From Thalassotalea piscium (GTDB taxonomy: Bacteria; Pseudomonadota; Gammaproteobacteria; Enterobacterales; Alteromonadaceae): a stretch of DNA of 64,000 bases. Positions 1 to 9,372 of this stretch are shown here, one piece after another; position 1 is the stretch's first letter; each line of letters begins with the position of its first letter. The translations under genes and the position numbers were made by a program. Below the pieces are notes generated by a model, which made no database searches, was not told the origin of the DNA, and saw only the letters and a list, made by a program, of their open reading frames with translations. The DNA lies in the NCBI RefSeq assembly GCF_030295935.1, contig NZ_AP027362.1:2418001-2482000 (forward strand), written 5' to 3'.

Positions 1-510
1 GATAAAAACGAATATGCCTCTATAGTTAAAAGCTGCTTAGGGCACTTAAACTGTAAAATAATTATGGAACCTGGCAGATCTATCGTTGGCAATGCTGGCG
101 TGCTTGTCTCAAGTGTTGTTTATGTTAAAAAAGGTGATGAACGCCAATTTTTAATTATTGATGCGGGTATGAACGACCTGATCAGACCGAGTATGTACGA
201 CGCCTATCACCAAATTCTTCCTGTTGATAATACAGAGCAAGAAATGTCAGTGTATGATGTTGTTGGCCCCGTGTGTGAAACTGGCGATACATTTACAAAA
301 AATAGAGAGCTACCCACAGCAAAAACAGACGACTTAATTACCATTTTAAGTTGTGGCGCCTATGGCAGTGTCATGTCTTCACACTATAATACTCGCTTAA
401 ATGCACCTGAGATTATGGTGAACGACGCACAATTCTCTGTTATTAAGCCTCGCCTTAGTTATGAAGAGTTGATTGCACAAGAAACTATTCCTGATTGGCT
501 ATCGCAATAA
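1..510 (+). CDS. lysA: Diaminopimelate decarboxylase, C-terminal part (window edge)
   Basis: The reading frame is open from base 1, so the start lies left of the window and only the last 169 residues are seen. LysA removes CO2 from meso-diaminopimelate to make lysine, using PLP, in the cytoplasm. The visible part carries the family's EPGRSIV motif, the CETGD segment that supplies the second-subunit active-site cysteine, and the SCGAYG and YNTR motifs of the C-terminal beta domain. The ATG at 64 is internal to this domain and is not the start. The stop is TAA at 508. The family assignment is secure; the neighbour upstream is unknown. Confidence 0.95.
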   Translation, partial: DKNEYASIVKSCLGHLNCKIIMEPGRSIVGNAGVLVSSVVYVKKGDERQFLIIDAGMNDLIRPSMYDAYHQILPVDNTEQEMSVYDVVGPVCETGDTFTKNRELPTAKTDDLITILSCGAYGSVMSSHYNTRLNAPEIMVNDAQFSVIKPRLSYEELIAQETIPDWLSQ

Positions 511-555
511 TATTTCACCTGTTTGCGCTAACTCATCTCTGTTAATTCGACTGCG

Positions 556-1461
556 TTAATTCGACTGAGTTAACAGCCATTGTGAAAAACATTCAATGCT
601 AGGTGATGAATGATGTTTTATTAGGTAGTAGCCTGCATTGGCTGCTACCGGCTTAAATGGTGAAACTAAACGCTTGTGCTTGAAGTCTTCAGCAACTAAA
701 GCATAGCGTGCCATTGCAATACCTAATCCTGCTTCTGCGGCTGCCATGGCCATATCAGTGCGGTTGAAAAAGTGCCCTTTATTATATTCAGTTTTTATAT
801 TCATAGTGTTAAACCAATACTGCCATTCAATATATTTTTCAGCTCCTTCCCAAGGCATAGCATCATGCAATAGTGTAACTTTCTGCCAAATGTTGTTTAC
901 ATTTTCTTGAGAATTATCATGCCAATTAAAGCGTTTATAATAGCTAGGACTCATCACAGGTATTAACTGCTCAGCGAGTAATAATTGAGAGTTGGCATAG
1001 ACATAAGGCGATTGCCCATAATCTATCGCTAAATCAAAACTACTATTTCGATGATCAACTAATGCCCTTTCTGCAAAGGTATGAATACTAATATTAGGAT
1101 AGAGGCTATAGAAATTTTGAAGGCGTGGCACTAACCATTTAAAGGCAAATGACGGTGTGAGTTTTAACCGTATTTCTCCGCCTATGATAGGATTGCGCTT
1201 TATGTTATCAATGGTTTGTACAATATCATCAAAACTGCTTTCAACAACTCTAAGCAGCTGACTTCCGGAATTTGTGAGTCTTATCCCTCTTGAGTGTCTT
1301 TCAAATAATTTGAATGATAAACGCTCTTCTAACAAGCTAATTTGTTGGCTAACAGCCCCCGTGGTAATATTTAAATAGCTAGCTGCTTGGGTAAAGCTGC
1401 CACAACTTGCCACAACGCTAAAGGTCGATAAACCTGACAATGTATTTCCTGCAATAGACAC
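556..1461 (-). CDS. LysR-family transcriptional regulator (GcvA-like)
   Basis: This is a 301-residue protein of normal LTTR length. Residues about 8-66 form the winged helix-turn-helix (AASYLNITTGAVSQQISLLE) and residues about 90-297 the effector-binding domain, with the GcvA-type LAEQLIPVMSP segment. It is transcribed divergently from the dadA-like gene, with 110 bp between the two starts. That arrangement is classic for an LTTR controlling its neighbour, so it probably responds to an amino acid or a product of the oxidase. Target and effector are inferred from position only. The start codon lies just after an A/T-rich leader with no strong ribosome site. Confidence 0.88.
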   Translation of the reverse strand: MSIAGNTLSGLSTFSVVASCGSFTQAASYLNITTGAVSQQISLLEERLSFKLFERHSRGIRLTNSGSQLLRVVESSFDDIVQTIDNIKRNPIIGGEIRLKLTPSFAFKWLVPRLQNFYSLYPNISIHTFAERALVDHRNSSFDLAIDYGQSPYVYANSQLLLAEQLIPVMSPSYYKRFNWHDNSQENVNNIWQKVTLLHDAMPWEGAEKYIEWQYWFNTMNIKTEYNKGHFFNRTDMAMAAAEAGLGIAMARYALVAEDFKHKRLVSPFKPVAANAGYYLIKHHSSPSIECFSQWLLTQSN

Positions 1462-1508
1462 AACACTTAGCCTTTAAAATATCTAAAGGCTAATATTAAT
1501 AACTATCG

Positions 1509-1556
1509 ATTGTTTAATCCAATATTATCTTTCAATATGACGGCATAAATTATAAT
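1509..1556 (+). promoter_or_regulatory. LysR-type operator and -10 box in the divergent promoter
   Basis: An ATTG-N7-CAAT dyad lies at 1509-1523, which fits the T-N11-A LysR-box rule. A TATAAT hexamer is at 1551-1556, 15 bp before the dadA-like ATG. A recognisable -35 is lacking, as expected for an activated promoter. Binding by the adjacent LysR protein is inferred. Confidence 0.45.
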
Positions 1557-1571
1557 GAGCTAGATTAAGTT

Positions 1572-2825
1572 ATGAAGGTAATTGTATTAGGTAGTGGTGT
1601 TATTGGGCTGACATCTGCATGGTACTTAGCTAAAGCGGGTCATCAAGTGACAGTGGTTGATCGACAATCAACAAGTGCTGAAGAAACCAGCTTTGCTAAT
1701 GCAGGGCAAATTTCATACGGCTATTCATCGCCATGGGCTGCACCTGATATTCCGTTTAAAGCGATTAAATGGTTAATGCAAAAACACGCACCGCTTGTTG
1801 TACAACCTAGCCTATCGCCTGAGTTTTATGCATGGACAACTAAATTCATAAAAAACTGTAATTTACAGCGTTACCAACTCAATAAAAATAGAATGTTACG
1901 CATAGCAAACTATAGCCGTAAGTGCCTAATTGATTTAAGAGAAAGTACATCTATAGAGTATGAAGGACAGCAAAGAGGTACACTACAAGTCTTTAGAAAC
2001 CAAGCACAAGTTGAAGCCGTTGAAAAAGATATGGCGTTACTTAAAGAAAGTGGTACACGTTTTACATTATTAAATACTAAAGAATGCATAGAAAAAGAGC
2101 CTGGATTATCACTTGTTAAAGATAAAATTGTTGCAGGCTTACATTTGCCAGATGACGAAACGGGTGATTGCTTTATGTTTTGTCAACAACTTACCGAAAT
2201 GGCAAAAAAGGCGGGGGTTAAATTTAACTTTAACGTAGAGGTGAATCATTTATTGCGTGATAACGACACCATTACTGGAGTAAACACATCTATTGGAACC
2301 CTTAAAGCAGACGCTTATGTTGTAGCCTTGGGCAGTTACTCTGTTAAGCTTGTTAAACCTCATGGCATTAATTTACCGGTATATCCTGTCAAAGGCTATT
2401 CATTAACGCTTCCTATTACTAACAAAGACTACTCTCCTGTTTCAACGGTAATGGATGAAACGTATAAGGTTGCCATTACTCGATTTAAAGACAGAATTCG
2501 GGTTGCTGGTACTGCTGAATTAGCGGGTCTGAATTTAGCGCTTTCTCAAAAGAGAAAATCAACAATTTCTATGGTAGTTGAGGACTTATTTCCTCAAGGA
2601 GGCGATTTAAGTAAAGCTGAGTTTTGGACAGGTTTACGTCCAATGACACCAGACGGTACACCTGTGATCGGCAAAACAAAAATAGCTAACCTATTCCTTA
2701 ATACCGGACATGGCACACTTGGCTGGACCATGGCATGCGGTTCAGGTAAGTTACTCGCCGATGCCGTATCAAAGACAACACCCGATATAGATACAGAAGG
2801 GTTCGACATCTTCCGTTATTTGTAG
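1572..2825 (+). CDS. dadA: D-amino acid dehydrogenase (DadA-like FAD oxidoreductase)
   Basis: This protein has 417 residues, like E. coli DadA (432). It oxidatively deaminates D-amino acids to 2-oxo acids at the inner membrane and feeds electrons to the respiratory chain. The N-terminus has the FAD-binding GSGVIG motif (residues 7-12) with the following acidic residue VVDRQ. The early TSFANAGQISYGYSSPWAAPD block and the C-terminal GLRPMTPDGTPVIG and NTGHGTLGWTMACGSG motifs are diagnostic of the DadA branch of the DAO superfamily. No alanine racemase (dadX) follows, so the gene is monocistronic, ending in a hairpin at 2841. It is likely regulated by the divergent LysR gene. The exact substrate is not visible. 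Confidence 0.85.
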   Translation: MKVIVLGSGVIGLTSAWYLAKAGHQVTVVDRQSTSAEETSFANAGQISYGYSSPWAAPDIPFKAIKWLMQKHAPLVVQPSLSPEFYAWTTKFIKNCNLQRYQLNKNRMLRIANYSRKCLIDLRESTSIEYEGQQRGTLQVFRNQAQVEAVEKDMALLKESGTRFTLLNTKECIEKEPGLSLVKDKIVAGLHLPDDETGDCFMFCQQLTEMAKKAGVKFNFNVEVNHLLRDNDTITGVNTSIGTLKADAYVVALGSYSVKLVKPHGINLPVYPVKGYSLTLPITNKDYSPVSTVMDETYKVAITRFKDRIRVAGTAELAGLNLALSQKRKSTISMVVEDLFPQGGDLSKAEFWTGLRPMTPDGTPVIGKTKIANLFLNTGHGTLGWTMACGSGKLLADAVSKTTPDIDTEGFDIFRYL

Positions 2826-2840
2826 CCGCGGTTAAAAATA

Positions 2841-2865
2841 AAAAGCACCATAAAATGGTGCTTTT
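2841..2865. terminator. Bidirectional rho-independent terminator
   Basis: The arms AAAAGCACCA and TGGTGCTTTT are perfectly complementary around a TAAAA loop. The hairpin sits between the convergent dadA-like and yehS-like genes, with A/T tracts on both sides, so it can serve both. Confidence 0.85.
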
Positions 2866-2884
2866 ACTGTTATTTAATAAGCGC

Positions 2885-3343
2885 TTAGGCGTGCAACTTA
2901 ATTTTCAAACCTTTTAGAAAGGCAGATAATGTCTGATCGTTACATTCTCGATAACGTTTATGATTAACATTTCTAAATAACGCACTTAATTCATGCTTAC
3001 TTAAATTCAGATCTGCTAACGCTAACACAGCAATAACATCTTCAGCTTTGTATGCTAACGCAATTTTAAGTTTGTTAAAAATAAGGTTGTTATTAACCTC
3101 TTGCTCCGCTTGGTGTTGGGGCCCGTCTCCTACCCCTCTTTTATCAACAATTAAGCCATTGAGAAAACTAGCAAGTTCTACATCAAGTAACTCTGTGTAA
3201 TTAGCATCATCTTTTTCTTTGAAAAAACAGGCTAGCTTTTCTGCACTAATCTCAAAATTATTCAATGCGAACACAGCAATCATTTTTTCATCAGTAAATT
3301 CAAATATGGTACTGATCCTGCGAAGAATATCATTATTTATCAT
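2885..3343 (-). CDS. yehS: DUF1456 family protein (YehS-like)
   Basis: A cytoplasmic protein of 152 residues with two tandem DUF1456 repeats (about residues 3-70 and 82-148). Each contains an AVFALNNFE/VLALADLNLS-type helix followed by a charged stretch and an FLNGL/FLKGLK end. The function of the family is unknown. The ATG at 3343 is chosen because AAAGG lies seven bases upstream and the protein then begins MINNDILRR as in relatives; a TTG five codons earlier would put that ribosome site inside the gene. It lies 65 bp downstream of ybiT on the same strand and could be co-transcribed. Confidence 0.82.
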   Translation of the reverse strand: MINNDILRRISTIFEFTDEKMIAVFALNNFEISAEKLACFFKEKDDANYTELLDVELASFLNGLIVDKRGVGDGPQHQAEQEVNNNLIFNKLKIALAYKAEDVIAVLALADLNLSKHELSALFRNVNHKRYRECNDQTLSAFLKGLKIKLHA

Positions 3344-3408
3344 GGGTAACCTTTTCAATTAACAGTGCATAAGCAAGTCATGCGTAAGTCAGCAAGCTTT
3401 AATTAACA

Positions 3409-5043
3409 TTAAGCCACTTTTCTCTGACCATTTTTTTTCTGTGCTATGTCTTTTTTAATCGCTTCATTAGCTAAATATTCATCTAACGATCCTTGGAAGT
3501 CGACTAATTTATTATCTTTAATATCAATAATACGTGTAGCTAGGCTTGATACAAACTCACGATCATGGCTAACAAAAATTAATGTACCTTCAAACGCCTT
3601 AAGTGCATTGTTAAGGGCATCTATTGCTTCTATATCCATATGGTTAGTTGGTTCATCCATAATTAAAACATTGATATCTTGCATCATTAACATACCGAAT
3701 AGGAGTCTGTTTTTCTCGCCTCCTGAACAATTGCGTGCTTTTTTATTGGCGTCGTCTTCTGTAAATAATAATCGCCCTAGCATGCCGCGAACGGTTAAAT
3801 CGTTATGGCAAGGTCTACGCCATTGCGACATCCAATCCATTAGCGTTAAGTCATTATCAAAAAAGTGACCACTGTCTTGAGGGCAATAACCTATAGATGC
3901 ATTTTCAGACCATTTAACGACACCGGTTAATTGCGCTAGCTCACCGGTTAAACATCGCAAGAATGTGGTTTTACCCGCGCCATTCTCACCAATAATTGCC
4001 AGTTTTGCTCCTGCTTCTAATAATAAATCACCTTTTTCAAATAAAAGGTCGCCTTCAAAACCATGGCTTAAGTTTTCAAGCTCTAATGCTTGGCGGTGCA
4101 TTTTCTTTCCAGACTTAAACGAAAGCTTCGGTGTCATACGGCTTGAGGCTTTAACATCATCTAGTTTAATTTTATCCATTTTTTTCGCACGTGAACTGGC
4201 TTGCTTTGCTTTTGAAGCATTCGCTCCAAAGCGATTTACAAAGTCTTGTAATTCTTCAATTTCAGCTGCTTTTTTCTCGTTACCGGCAAGTAATTGTTCA
4301 CGGATCAGACCTGACTGGGCTAAATAAAATTCATAATTTCCCGGGTAAATACGCAACTCCCCATAGTCAATATCTGCCATGTGAGTACACACTGAGTTCA
4401 GAAAATGGCGATCATGAGAAATGATGATCATGGTGCATTTACGTTTATTCAATTCACCTTCTAACCAAGAAATAGTGTGTATATCAAGGTTGTTGGTTGG
4501 CTCATCTAGTAACAAAATATCGGGATTTGCAAATAATGCCTGTGCAATTAACACTCTTAACTTCCAACCAGGTGCTACTTGCTCCATTAAGCCATAATGA
4601 AATGACTCCTCAATACCAGCTTCTAATAATATTTCACCTGCACGACTTTCTGCACTATAACCGTCCATTTCAGCAAACTGGCTTTCAAGATCGCCAACAC
4701 GCATTCCATCAGCTTCACTCATTTCTGCTTGCGCGTATATATTGTCTCTTTCTTGCTTAACCTTCCATAAGGCCACATCGCCCATGATCACGGTATCAAT
4801 AACACTATACTTTTCAAACGCGAACTGGTCTTGGCTCAAGGTTCCTACTTTGTTCCCAGCAGTAATAGACACATTACCAGCACTTGGTGTTAGCTCTCCT
4901 GTGAGAATTTTCATAAAAGTAGACTTGCCACAACCATTGGCGCCAATTAATCCGTAGCGGTTGCCATTGCCAAATTTAGCCGAGATATTTTCAAATAACG
5001 GCTCTGCGCCAAACTGCATAGTAATGTTCGATGTAGTGATCAA
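3409..5043 (-). CDS. ybiT: ABC-F family ATPase YbiT
   Basis: A 544-residue soluble protein with two ABC ATPase domains and no membrane segments, typical of ABC-F ribosome-associated factors. Domain 1 has GANGCGKST (about 35-43) and [14 protein letters not shown]; its signature is the degenerate VAPGWKLRV seen in YbiT. Domain 2 has GENGAGKTT, an intact CSGGEKNR signature and [11 protein letters not shown] charged interdomain linker lies around residues 240-310. The start is TTG, preceded at a proper distance by AAGGA, and it aligns with the conserved N-terminus (SNITMQFG). The proposed role is modulation of stalled ribosomes; this is known for the family and not proven for this member. Confidence 0.9.
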   Translation of the reverse strand: MITTSNITMQFGAEPLFENISAKFGNGNRYGLIGANGCGKSTFMKILTGELTPSAGNVSITAGNKVGTLSQDQFAFEKYSVIDTVIMGDVALWKVKQERDNIYAQAEMSEADGMRVGDLESQFAEMDGYSAESRAGEILLEAGIEESFHYGLMEQVAPGWKLRVLIAQALFANPDILLLDEPTNNLDIHTISWLEGELNKRKCTMIIISHDRHFLNSVCTHMADIDYGELRIYPGNYEFYLAQSGLIREQLLAGNEKKAAEIEELQDFVNRFGANASKAKQASSRAKKMDKIKLDDVKASSRMTPKLSFKSGKKMHRQALELENLSHGFEGDLLFEKGDLLLEAGAKLAIIGENGAGKTTFLRCLTGELAQLTGVVKWSENASIGYCPQDSGHFFDNDLTLMDWMSQWRRPCHNDLTVRGMLGRLLFTEDDANKKARNCSGGEKNRLLFGMLMMQDINVLIMDEPTNHMDIEAIDALNNALKAFEGTLIFVSHDREFVSSLATRIIDIKDNKLVDFQGSLDEYLANEAIKKDIAQKKNGQRKVA

Positions 5044-5472
5044 AAAGGTATTCCTTGGTATTGCTAATTAATGCTAATAACTTTTGAGTACGGCTGCTTG
5101 TATTACTTGAATAATTAAATAGCCAAAGTCTCAAAATAATAAGGTCGCGCATTATACAGCATAATGTTCAGCCGCCCTACCTAATAATATTTTTTGTCTG
5201 CTTTTTAATCACAACAATTAAATACACTTTGTATAAATTACTATTTCTGTGAAATTTTTACAGAAATAAACATTAAATCTATGATTAGACAATCAATAAA
5301 ATTAAATTAACTAACTGAAATAAAAAACTTTTAATTTACTGGAACAATATCTGCTTCACTAATATCGGAAACATAGCAGGCTCGTTATTTATTATTGCAA
5401 GTCAACTTCATCGGGTTAATGAGTTTGGTATCAATTTACATCTTAAGTAAAATCACAATGACGGAGGTATAA
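5044..5472. other. A/T-rich intergenic region between ybiT and the entericidin-like gene
   Basis: This 429 bp stretch separates divergent genes and must hold both promoters. An imperfect hairpin (TTTCTGT/ACAGAAA) lies near 5244-5266. I see no credible reading frame, RNA gene or repeat shared with the rest of the window. Confidence 0.5.
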
Positions 5473-5610
5473 ATGAAACTATTTAAAAAAATGATCGGCT
5501 TATCCTTTATTCTTACATTCGCTTTAGCCGTATCTGCTTGTTCTACAATGGAAGGTCTAGGTGAAGATATTGAAGACGCTGGAGAGTCAGTGCAAGATGC
5601 CGCTCAATAA
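5473..5610 (+). CDS. Entericidin-like lipopeptide
   Basis: A 45-residue reading frame with a strong ribosome site (GGAGGT, 5463-5468). The sequence starts with Lys-rich MKLFKKM and a hydrophobic signal segment. It ends in the lipobox VSAC followed by a short acidic amphipathic tail (GLGEDIEDAGESVQDAAQ), the hallmark of the EcnA/EcnB family. Mature product: an outer or inner membrane lipopeptide of about 23 residues. In enterobacteria the entericidin locus is a stress-controlled lipoprotein pair; only one member is present here. A terminator follows at 5661. Function beyond family membership is unknown. Confidence 0.85.
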   Translation: MKLFKKMIGLSFILTFALAVSACSTMEGLGEDIEDAGESVQDAAQ

Positions 5611-5660
5611 AGGAAAATATAGAGCTGAGCGTTAAGTACAGCCACCTACTATTTTATTAA

Positions 5661-5690
5661 ACGAAGCTAATGTATAGGCTTCGTTTTTTA
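5661..5690 (+). terminator. Rho-independent terminator of the entericidin-like gene
   Basis: The ACGAAGC and GCTTCGT arms flank a ten-base loop and are followed by a T-rich tail. Confidence 0.8.
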
Positions 5691-6000
5691 TTCTTGTGTT
5701 ACCAATTTTAGTTAGAGATAAACTAAATTGTGAAAGAACACATGCTTTTTACAATTAAATTAATGAGTAAGCTTGAATAAATTGCATTAAACCCACATAA
5801 ACAACTAGGGCGTGTTAAGTATAAAGACTCAATTAGTACAATATGCTAATTTATCAACACTGAACGTAATCACATAATGTAATAAAGATCTTAAAAATTA
5901 AAACAAGAGAACTGTTAATTAGCTATCGTCATCAGTTTACACACCAAATTAATAAAGCGAACCTAAATTTATAGGGCGATTGTTAATTGTAAACGAGTTA

Positions 6001-6210
6001 TACCAGTTTCATTAATTAAGTGATCTATTTTATACGCAGTGAAAACAGTCAAATACAAGACGTTTATTTTCATAACTAGTTGTTCAGGGCAATTATGCTT
6101 CAGCATTGCCCACATAAGCTACATCCTTGTAGCGATAATTATAAAATAAATAACGCAGTAGTGACTGTTTTAGCCAGTAGCAAATGATCACATAGTTAGT
6201 GAGATTGGTA
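6001..6210 (+). repeat. MITE family A, full-length copy 1 (210 bp)
   Basis: The element starts TACCAGTTTCATTAA and its other end, read in reverse, starts TACCAATCTCACTAA; about 50 bp at the ends form imperfect inverted repeats. A 3-bp duplication TTA flanks it (5998-6000 and 6211-6213). The centre contains a GGGCAAT/ATTGCCC hairpin. No coding capacity. It lies just upstream of the sigma54 activator gene; five other convincing copies and one degenerate remnant are in this window. Confidence 0.85.
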
Positions 6211-6233
6211 TTAAACCAACTTGAGGGATAAAA

Positions 6234-7571
6234 GTGTTAAAAATACTATTAGTGGATGACGATACGGAGTTTACCGAAGTCGCCTGCCATATTATTGAAT
6301 TTTTAGGTCATGACATTTGCACAGCAAATAGTTTAAAAGAAGCCTACGAGTGGCTAGAAAACAATAGCTTCGATCATATTTTTTTAGACTTTATGCTGCC
6401 AGATGGTAGTGGTTTACATTTAATAGACCACCTTAAAAAGTCTGAGCATGATCCTTATATTACATTAATTACTGGTCACCCATTAGTAAAAGGCTTACTT
6501 GCAGGGTTATGCGGCCCTAAAGTCGATTACATCGCTAAGCCATTACAGCGTGAAGATTTAGAGCAAGCGCTAACACATCAACCTAAAAAGGCAACTCAGC
6601 CGAAAAAGAACAACAAAGCACTCCCTAAAAAACATTTCGATTGTTTAATTGGCGAATCAGAAGCAATGCAAGAGATGTACACCATGATCTCACGTATCGC
6701 ATCAACAAAAGCCAACGTTATGTTGTTAGGAGAAAGTGGTGTAGGTAAAGAAGTGGTCGCACAAGCAATTCATACCGCAAGCAACACGGGTGAAGAGCTG
6801 GTTGCAACTAACTGTGGCGCAATGGCAAAAGATTTAATTGGTAGCGAACTCTTTGGACACGAAAAAGGCGCTTTTACTGGTGCAATAGCTAAAAAAGACG
6901 GTGTATTTCTACGTGCCGGCAATGGCACCTTGTTTCTAGATGAAATTACTGAAATGCCAATAGATATGCAGCCCAATTTATTACGCGTACTAGAAAGTAA
7001 TAAAGTAACGCCAATAGGAGGAACAAAAGAGATTGATGTAAATTGCCGGGTTATTTCAGCAACTAATCGTTCTATTGAAGAAATAGCACAAAGCAAAGTG
7101 TTAAGAGAAGATATTTATTTTAGGTTAGCTGTTTTTCCTATTAGCATTCCCCCTTTACGCAAGCGAAAAGATGACATTCCCCTTTTAGCTGCAGCTTTTT
7201 TAGCGGAATTAAACGATGAGTACAATAGAGACTATCAATGGACCGCCCCACAAATTCAACGTTTAACTGAATATGATTGGCCAGGTAATATTAGAGAAAT
7301 GCGCCATGCCATTCATCGCGCATTTATTATGGCCGACCCTGATAGCAATCATATTGAACTACCAAAAACCTTCCGTTCGCCTTTCTCTTCTATCTCAGAA
7401 AATCAGCATAGCTTAAGCGCTGGTCGTACTATTGAAGATGTCGAGCGTGAATTGATAAAAGTAACGCTCGAAGATGTAGAAGGCAACAAATCGCTTGCCG
7501 CTAAAATGTTAGGTATTAGTATAAAAACATTATATAACCGTTTGCATGCCTATGGTGACTTTGAAGAATGA
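6234..7571 (+). CDS. NtrC-type sigma54-dependent response regulator
   Basis: A 445-residue activator with three parts. A receiver domain occupies residues 1-115, with acidic pocket DDD 8-10 and phospho-acceptor Asp52 in FLDFMLPDGSG. The AAA+ domain spans about 140-375, with Walker A GESGVGKE, the sigma54-contacting GAFTGA loop near 212 and Walker B LFLDEITEM. A Fis-type helix-turn-helix is at the C-terminus (NKSLAAKMLGISIKTLYNRL). It should activate RpoN promoters when phosphorylated. The start is GTG with GAGGG upstream. The genes that follow on the same strand encode kinase parts, so it probably belongs to their phosphorelay. The signal and targets cannot be read from the sequence. Confidence 0.92.
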   Translation: MLKILLVDDDTEFTEVACHIIEFLGHDICTANSLKEAYEWLENNSFDHIFLDFMLPDGSGLHLIDHLKKSEHDPYITLITGHPLVKGLLAGLCGPKVDYIAKPLQREDLEQALTHQPKKATQPKKNNKALPKKHFDCLIGESEAMQEMYTMISRIASTKANVMLLGESGVGKEVVAQAIHTASNTGEELVATNCGAMAKDLIGSELFGHEKGAFTGAIAKKDGVFLRAGNGTLFLDEITEMPIDMQPNLLRVLESNKVTPIGGTKEIDVNCRVISATNRSIEEIAQSKVLREDIYFRLAVFPISIPPLRKRKDDIPLLAAAFLAELNDEYNRDYQWTAPQIQRLTEYDWPGNIREMRHAIHRAFIMADPDSNHIELPKTFRSPFSSISENQHSLSAGRTIEDVERELIKVTLEDVEGNKSLAAKMLGISIKTLYNRLHAYGDFEE

Positions 7572-7605
7572 GGCTAAGTAAGCTCCCCAGCAAAGAGAAA
7601 TAATA

Positions 7606-7836
7606 ATGAATAATAACCAGCACAATGAAGAATCTGAACAGGCTGATTTAAATCAACTTATTCATGATGCCCGTGGACCACTCAATAGAATTTCTATGCA
7701 GGCAGAAATGATTAAATTAGTACTTGAAAACGATATGCCAGTTGACAAAGCACTAGAGGCAGCAGCCAAAATTATTGCATCGTGCCAAGAGTGCAGTCAA
7801 ACACTTGAGCAACTTTCAAAGGCAGCTAAACGCTAA
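7606..7836 (+). CDS. Stand-alone HisKA (dimerisation/phosphoacceptor) domain protein
   Basis: A 76-residue soluble protein. It matches only the DHp helix pair of histidine kinases: an H-box-like segment LIHDARGPLNRISMQAEMI with His20, then a second helix with a conserved-looking CQECSQTLEQLS. No ATPase domain is present and the frame ends naturally, so it cannot autophosphorylate alone. It lies 34 bp after the sigma54 activator and 30 bp before the CHASE3 kinase. It may act as a phosphotransfer intermediate or a dimerisation competitor; that is inference. The sequence after the stop gives no sign that a catalytic domain was lost by frameshift. Confidence 0.7.
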   Translation: MNNNQHNEESEQADLNQLIHDARGPLNRISMQAEMIKLVLENDMPVDKALEAAAKIIASCQECSQTLEQLSKAAKR

Positions 7837-7866
7837 ATTAATGTGACGTAAAGTAACGAATTTATA

Positions 7867-9351
7867 ATGACTAGAATTGAAAAACTATTAGAAAACAATA
7901 AAGTATCATGGGGATTAATCTTCTCTATTGTTGTTGGCGTTATTGTTATAAATATCGTTTTAGCATTAAAAACCATTGATGATTTATCAATAACTCAAAA
8001 AGGTATTACTAATACTGGCGAAATAATTCTTAGCTTAGACAAATTGCATAATTTAGTGTTGTCTGCCGAAACCGGCCAGCGAGGTTATCTGCTAACAGAA
8101 AAAGAAGATTACTTACAGCCCTATCAAAACGCCATTGGCCAAGTAATCAAACAAATAAAGCTAGTTAATTCATTAAACTCAGACCTTGAAATTCAAGGTG
8201 AAAAAATTGCTGAACTATCAAACTTAGTAGAAATTAAAATGATAGAGCTTAGCGATACTGTTGATCTTGCACTAAGTGACAACGAAAAGCGCGCGTTAAA
8301 AATAGTAATGACAGGTCGTGGCAGAACGCTATATAAGAAAATGGAAAACCTCTTTAATGAAATAAAAACAAGTGAGGTACTGCACCGAAACGACTTATAC
8401 AAAAAACTAGAAAACATAGAACGAGAAGCAAAGTTTACCTTTAGTATTTCAGCTATCACTAGTTTTTTATTATTAGTTGGCATTGGTGTAATGGTTCGCA
8501 TAAATAGCAAAACAGAGCTTTTCTATCGACAATCCCTTGAAACTCAAAATGAAGAATTAGCTGAAAAAGTAAGTTTACGCACTAAAGAATTAACAGTTTA
8601 TTCAGAAGAGTTAGCAAGAAGCAACAGAGAGTTAGAAGACTTTGCCTTTGTCGCTTCTCATGACTTACAAGAACCTTTACGTAAAATTAGAGCTTTTGGT
8701 GATAGGCTTTCAACTGGCTACAATGATGTAATTGATGAACGCGGGCTCGACTTTATTAAGCGCATGAGTGGTGCAGCAGAGCGAATGTCGAACCTAATTA
8801 ATGACTTATTAGAGTATTCTAGAATTAATACGCGAGGAAACAAGTTTATACCTGTTGCGCTTAATCAAGTAGTAAGCGACGTAATTGATGACTTAGAAGT
8901 AGCAATTGAAGAAAGTGCTGCGGTAATAAACTACCCAGATTTACCTGAAATAAATGGTGACGTTAGCCAACTTAATCAGTTATTACTTAACTTACTAAGT
9001 AATGCTATTAAGTTTAGGCAAAAAGATCTTGCGCCTAAGATCACTATCGCTTATCAAAAAGAATCGGCATACGATCCTATACTAAGTACTGATTCACTTT
9101 GGCATGTTATTACCATAACCGATAACGGAATTGGTTTTGAACAAGAGTTTGAAGATAAAATATTTGTACCCTTTCAACGCTTGCACGCAAGAACAGCATA
9201 TAAAGGAACTGGTATTGGCTTAGCCGTTTGCCGGCGTATTGTTGAACGTCATGGCGGCACCATTTCAGCTAAAAGTCAGGTGAATCACGGCACTACTTTT
9301 ACCATTAGTATACCGCACCAATATACAGCACCAACTACAATGGCAGAATAA
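7867..9351 (+). CDS. CHASE3-domain sensor histidine kinase
   Basis: A 494-residue inner-membrane kinase. TM1 is about residues 17-36. A periplasmic CHASE3 domain follows (about 40-185, with the typical ETGQRGYLLTEKEDYLQPY motif), then TM2 at about 195-214 and a coiled-coil linker. The HisKA domain has the cyanobacterial/phytochrome-type H-box FVASHDLQEPLRKIRAF. The HATPase_c domain has N box LLNLLSNAIKF, G1 DNGIGF and G2 GTGIGLAVCRR. This H-box class usually pairs with Rcp1-like single-domain receivers, and exactly such a gene follows 21 bp downstream. The signal sensed by CHASE3 is unknown. Confidence 0.9.
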   Translation: MTRIEKLLENNKVSWGLIFSIVVGVIVINIVLALKTIDDLSITQKGITNTGEIILSLDKLHNLVLSAETGQRGYLLTEKEDYLQPYQNAIGQVIKQIKLVNSLNSDLEIQGEKIAELSNLVEIKMIELSDTVDLALSDNEKRALKIVMTGRGRTLYKKMENLFNEIKTSEVLHRNDLYKKLENIEREAKFTFSISAITSFLLLVGIGVMVRINSKTELFYRQSLETQNEELAEKVSLRTKELTVYSEELARSNRELEDFAFVASHDLQEPLRKIRAFGDRLSTGYNDVIDERGLDFIKRMSGAAERMSNLINDLLEYSRINTRGNKFIPVALNQVVSDVIDDLEVAIEESAAVINYPDLPEINGDVSQLNQLLLNLLSNAIKFRQKDLAPKITIAYQKESAYDPILSTDSLWHVITITDNGIGFEQEFEDKIFVPFQRLHARTAYKGTGIGLAVCRRIVERHGGTISAKSQVNHGTTFTISIPHQYTAPTTMAE

Positions 9352-9372
9352 CCAATTAAAGGAATTTACACC

